Of a DNA stretch of 6,314 bases, positions 6,235-6,314 are shown in pieces (within the stretch, counting starts at the first letter, position 1; the number at the start of each line of letters is the position of its first letter). This DNA comes from Planctomycetota bacterium (lineage in GTDB: Bacteria > Planctomycetota > Phycisphaerae > UBA1845 > PWPN01), in contig CP070790.1 of assembly GCA_020346805.1 (NCBI GenBank), positions 1,851,862 through 1,858,175 of the forward strand, written 5' to 3'. The notes under the pieces are model-generated. The model was not told the origin of the DNA. It saw nothing but the letters and a program-made list of their open reading frames with translations, and searched no databases. The translations under genes and the position numbers were made by a program.

Positions 6235-6314
6235 CTAATGGTTCTTCCATATGGCACTTGCCCGAGCGGCGATGTCATCGAGGGTGGTGTTCTTGCAGAT
6301 GAAGGCCCGGTGCA
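6235..6314 (-). CDS. C-terminal end of an unidentified minus-strand gene
   Basis: On the minus strand, 25 sense codons (first complete codon at 6312-6310) lead to a TAG at 6237-6235. They end in ...TTLDDIAARASAIWKNH. Third codon positions are mostly C or G (for example GCC TTC ATC TGC AAG AAC ACC ACC CTC), unlike the other two frames here, which supports real coding. The fragment is too short to assign a family. Its stop lies 49 bases before the preferred HAD start, so the two may form an operon. Confidence 0.45.
   Translation of the reverse strand, partial: HRAFICKNTTLDDIAARASAIWKNH

Noticed and set aside
5936..6250. Minus-strand 104-codon frame overlapping the HAD gene start
   Set aside because: The HAD frame carries motif I in the same stretch; this frame is an out-of-phase shadow with no domain.

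Overview
This window looks like a piece of a planctomycete genome, probably Phycisphaerae or a relative. That is inference. It rests on a secreted sulfatase carrying a BACON-like domain and a C-terminal dockerin-type calcium-binding tail, a prepilin-type protein with a derived H-X9-DG motif, and two lipoproteins of types common in that phylum. No rRNA, tRNA, transposase or CRISPR array was seen, and base composition looks moderate throughout.

Layout, left to right. (1) Positions 1-597, minus strand: the N-terminal 199 residues of a lipoprotein with a jelly-roll (galactose-binding-like) domain; the gene runs off the left edge. (2) 598-768: a divergent intergenic region with a possible minus-strand promoter and an imperfect operator-like palindrome. 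(3) 769-1992, plus strand: an alpha/beta-hydrolase lipoprotein of the acetyl-esterase/prolyl-oligopeptidase type. (4) 1993-2177: a non-coding spacer with two inverted repeats, a consensus TATAAT and two AGGAGG motifs. (5) 2178-4160, plus strand: a secreted formylglycine-type sulfatase with BACON and dockerin domains. (6) 4161-4445: a lower-GC spacer with at most a doubtful small ORF. (7) 4446-5252, plus strand: a type II/IV prepilin-like protein. (8) 5253-5477: the gap between convergent genes, containing a long imperfect hairpin of about 92 nt. (9) 5478-6185 (or 6209), minus strand: a HAD-family phosphatase. (10) 6235-6314, minus strand: the last 25 codons of an unidentified gene.

The most coherent functional reading is that genes 1 to 3 are exported enzymes or binding proteins for decorated polysaccharides. 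The esterase-like lipoprotein could remove acyl groups and the sulfatase could remove sulfate groups. The BACON and dockerin modules would hold the sulfatase on a glycan or a surface partner. No glycoside hydrolase or lyase is visible in the window, so the substrate is unknown. The HAD protein is cytoplasmic and probably belongs to a separate transcription unit.

Nothing here clearly amounts to a wholly new system. The least explained items are the long hairpin between the convergent genes, the sulfatase architecture, and the spacer before the prepilin gene.
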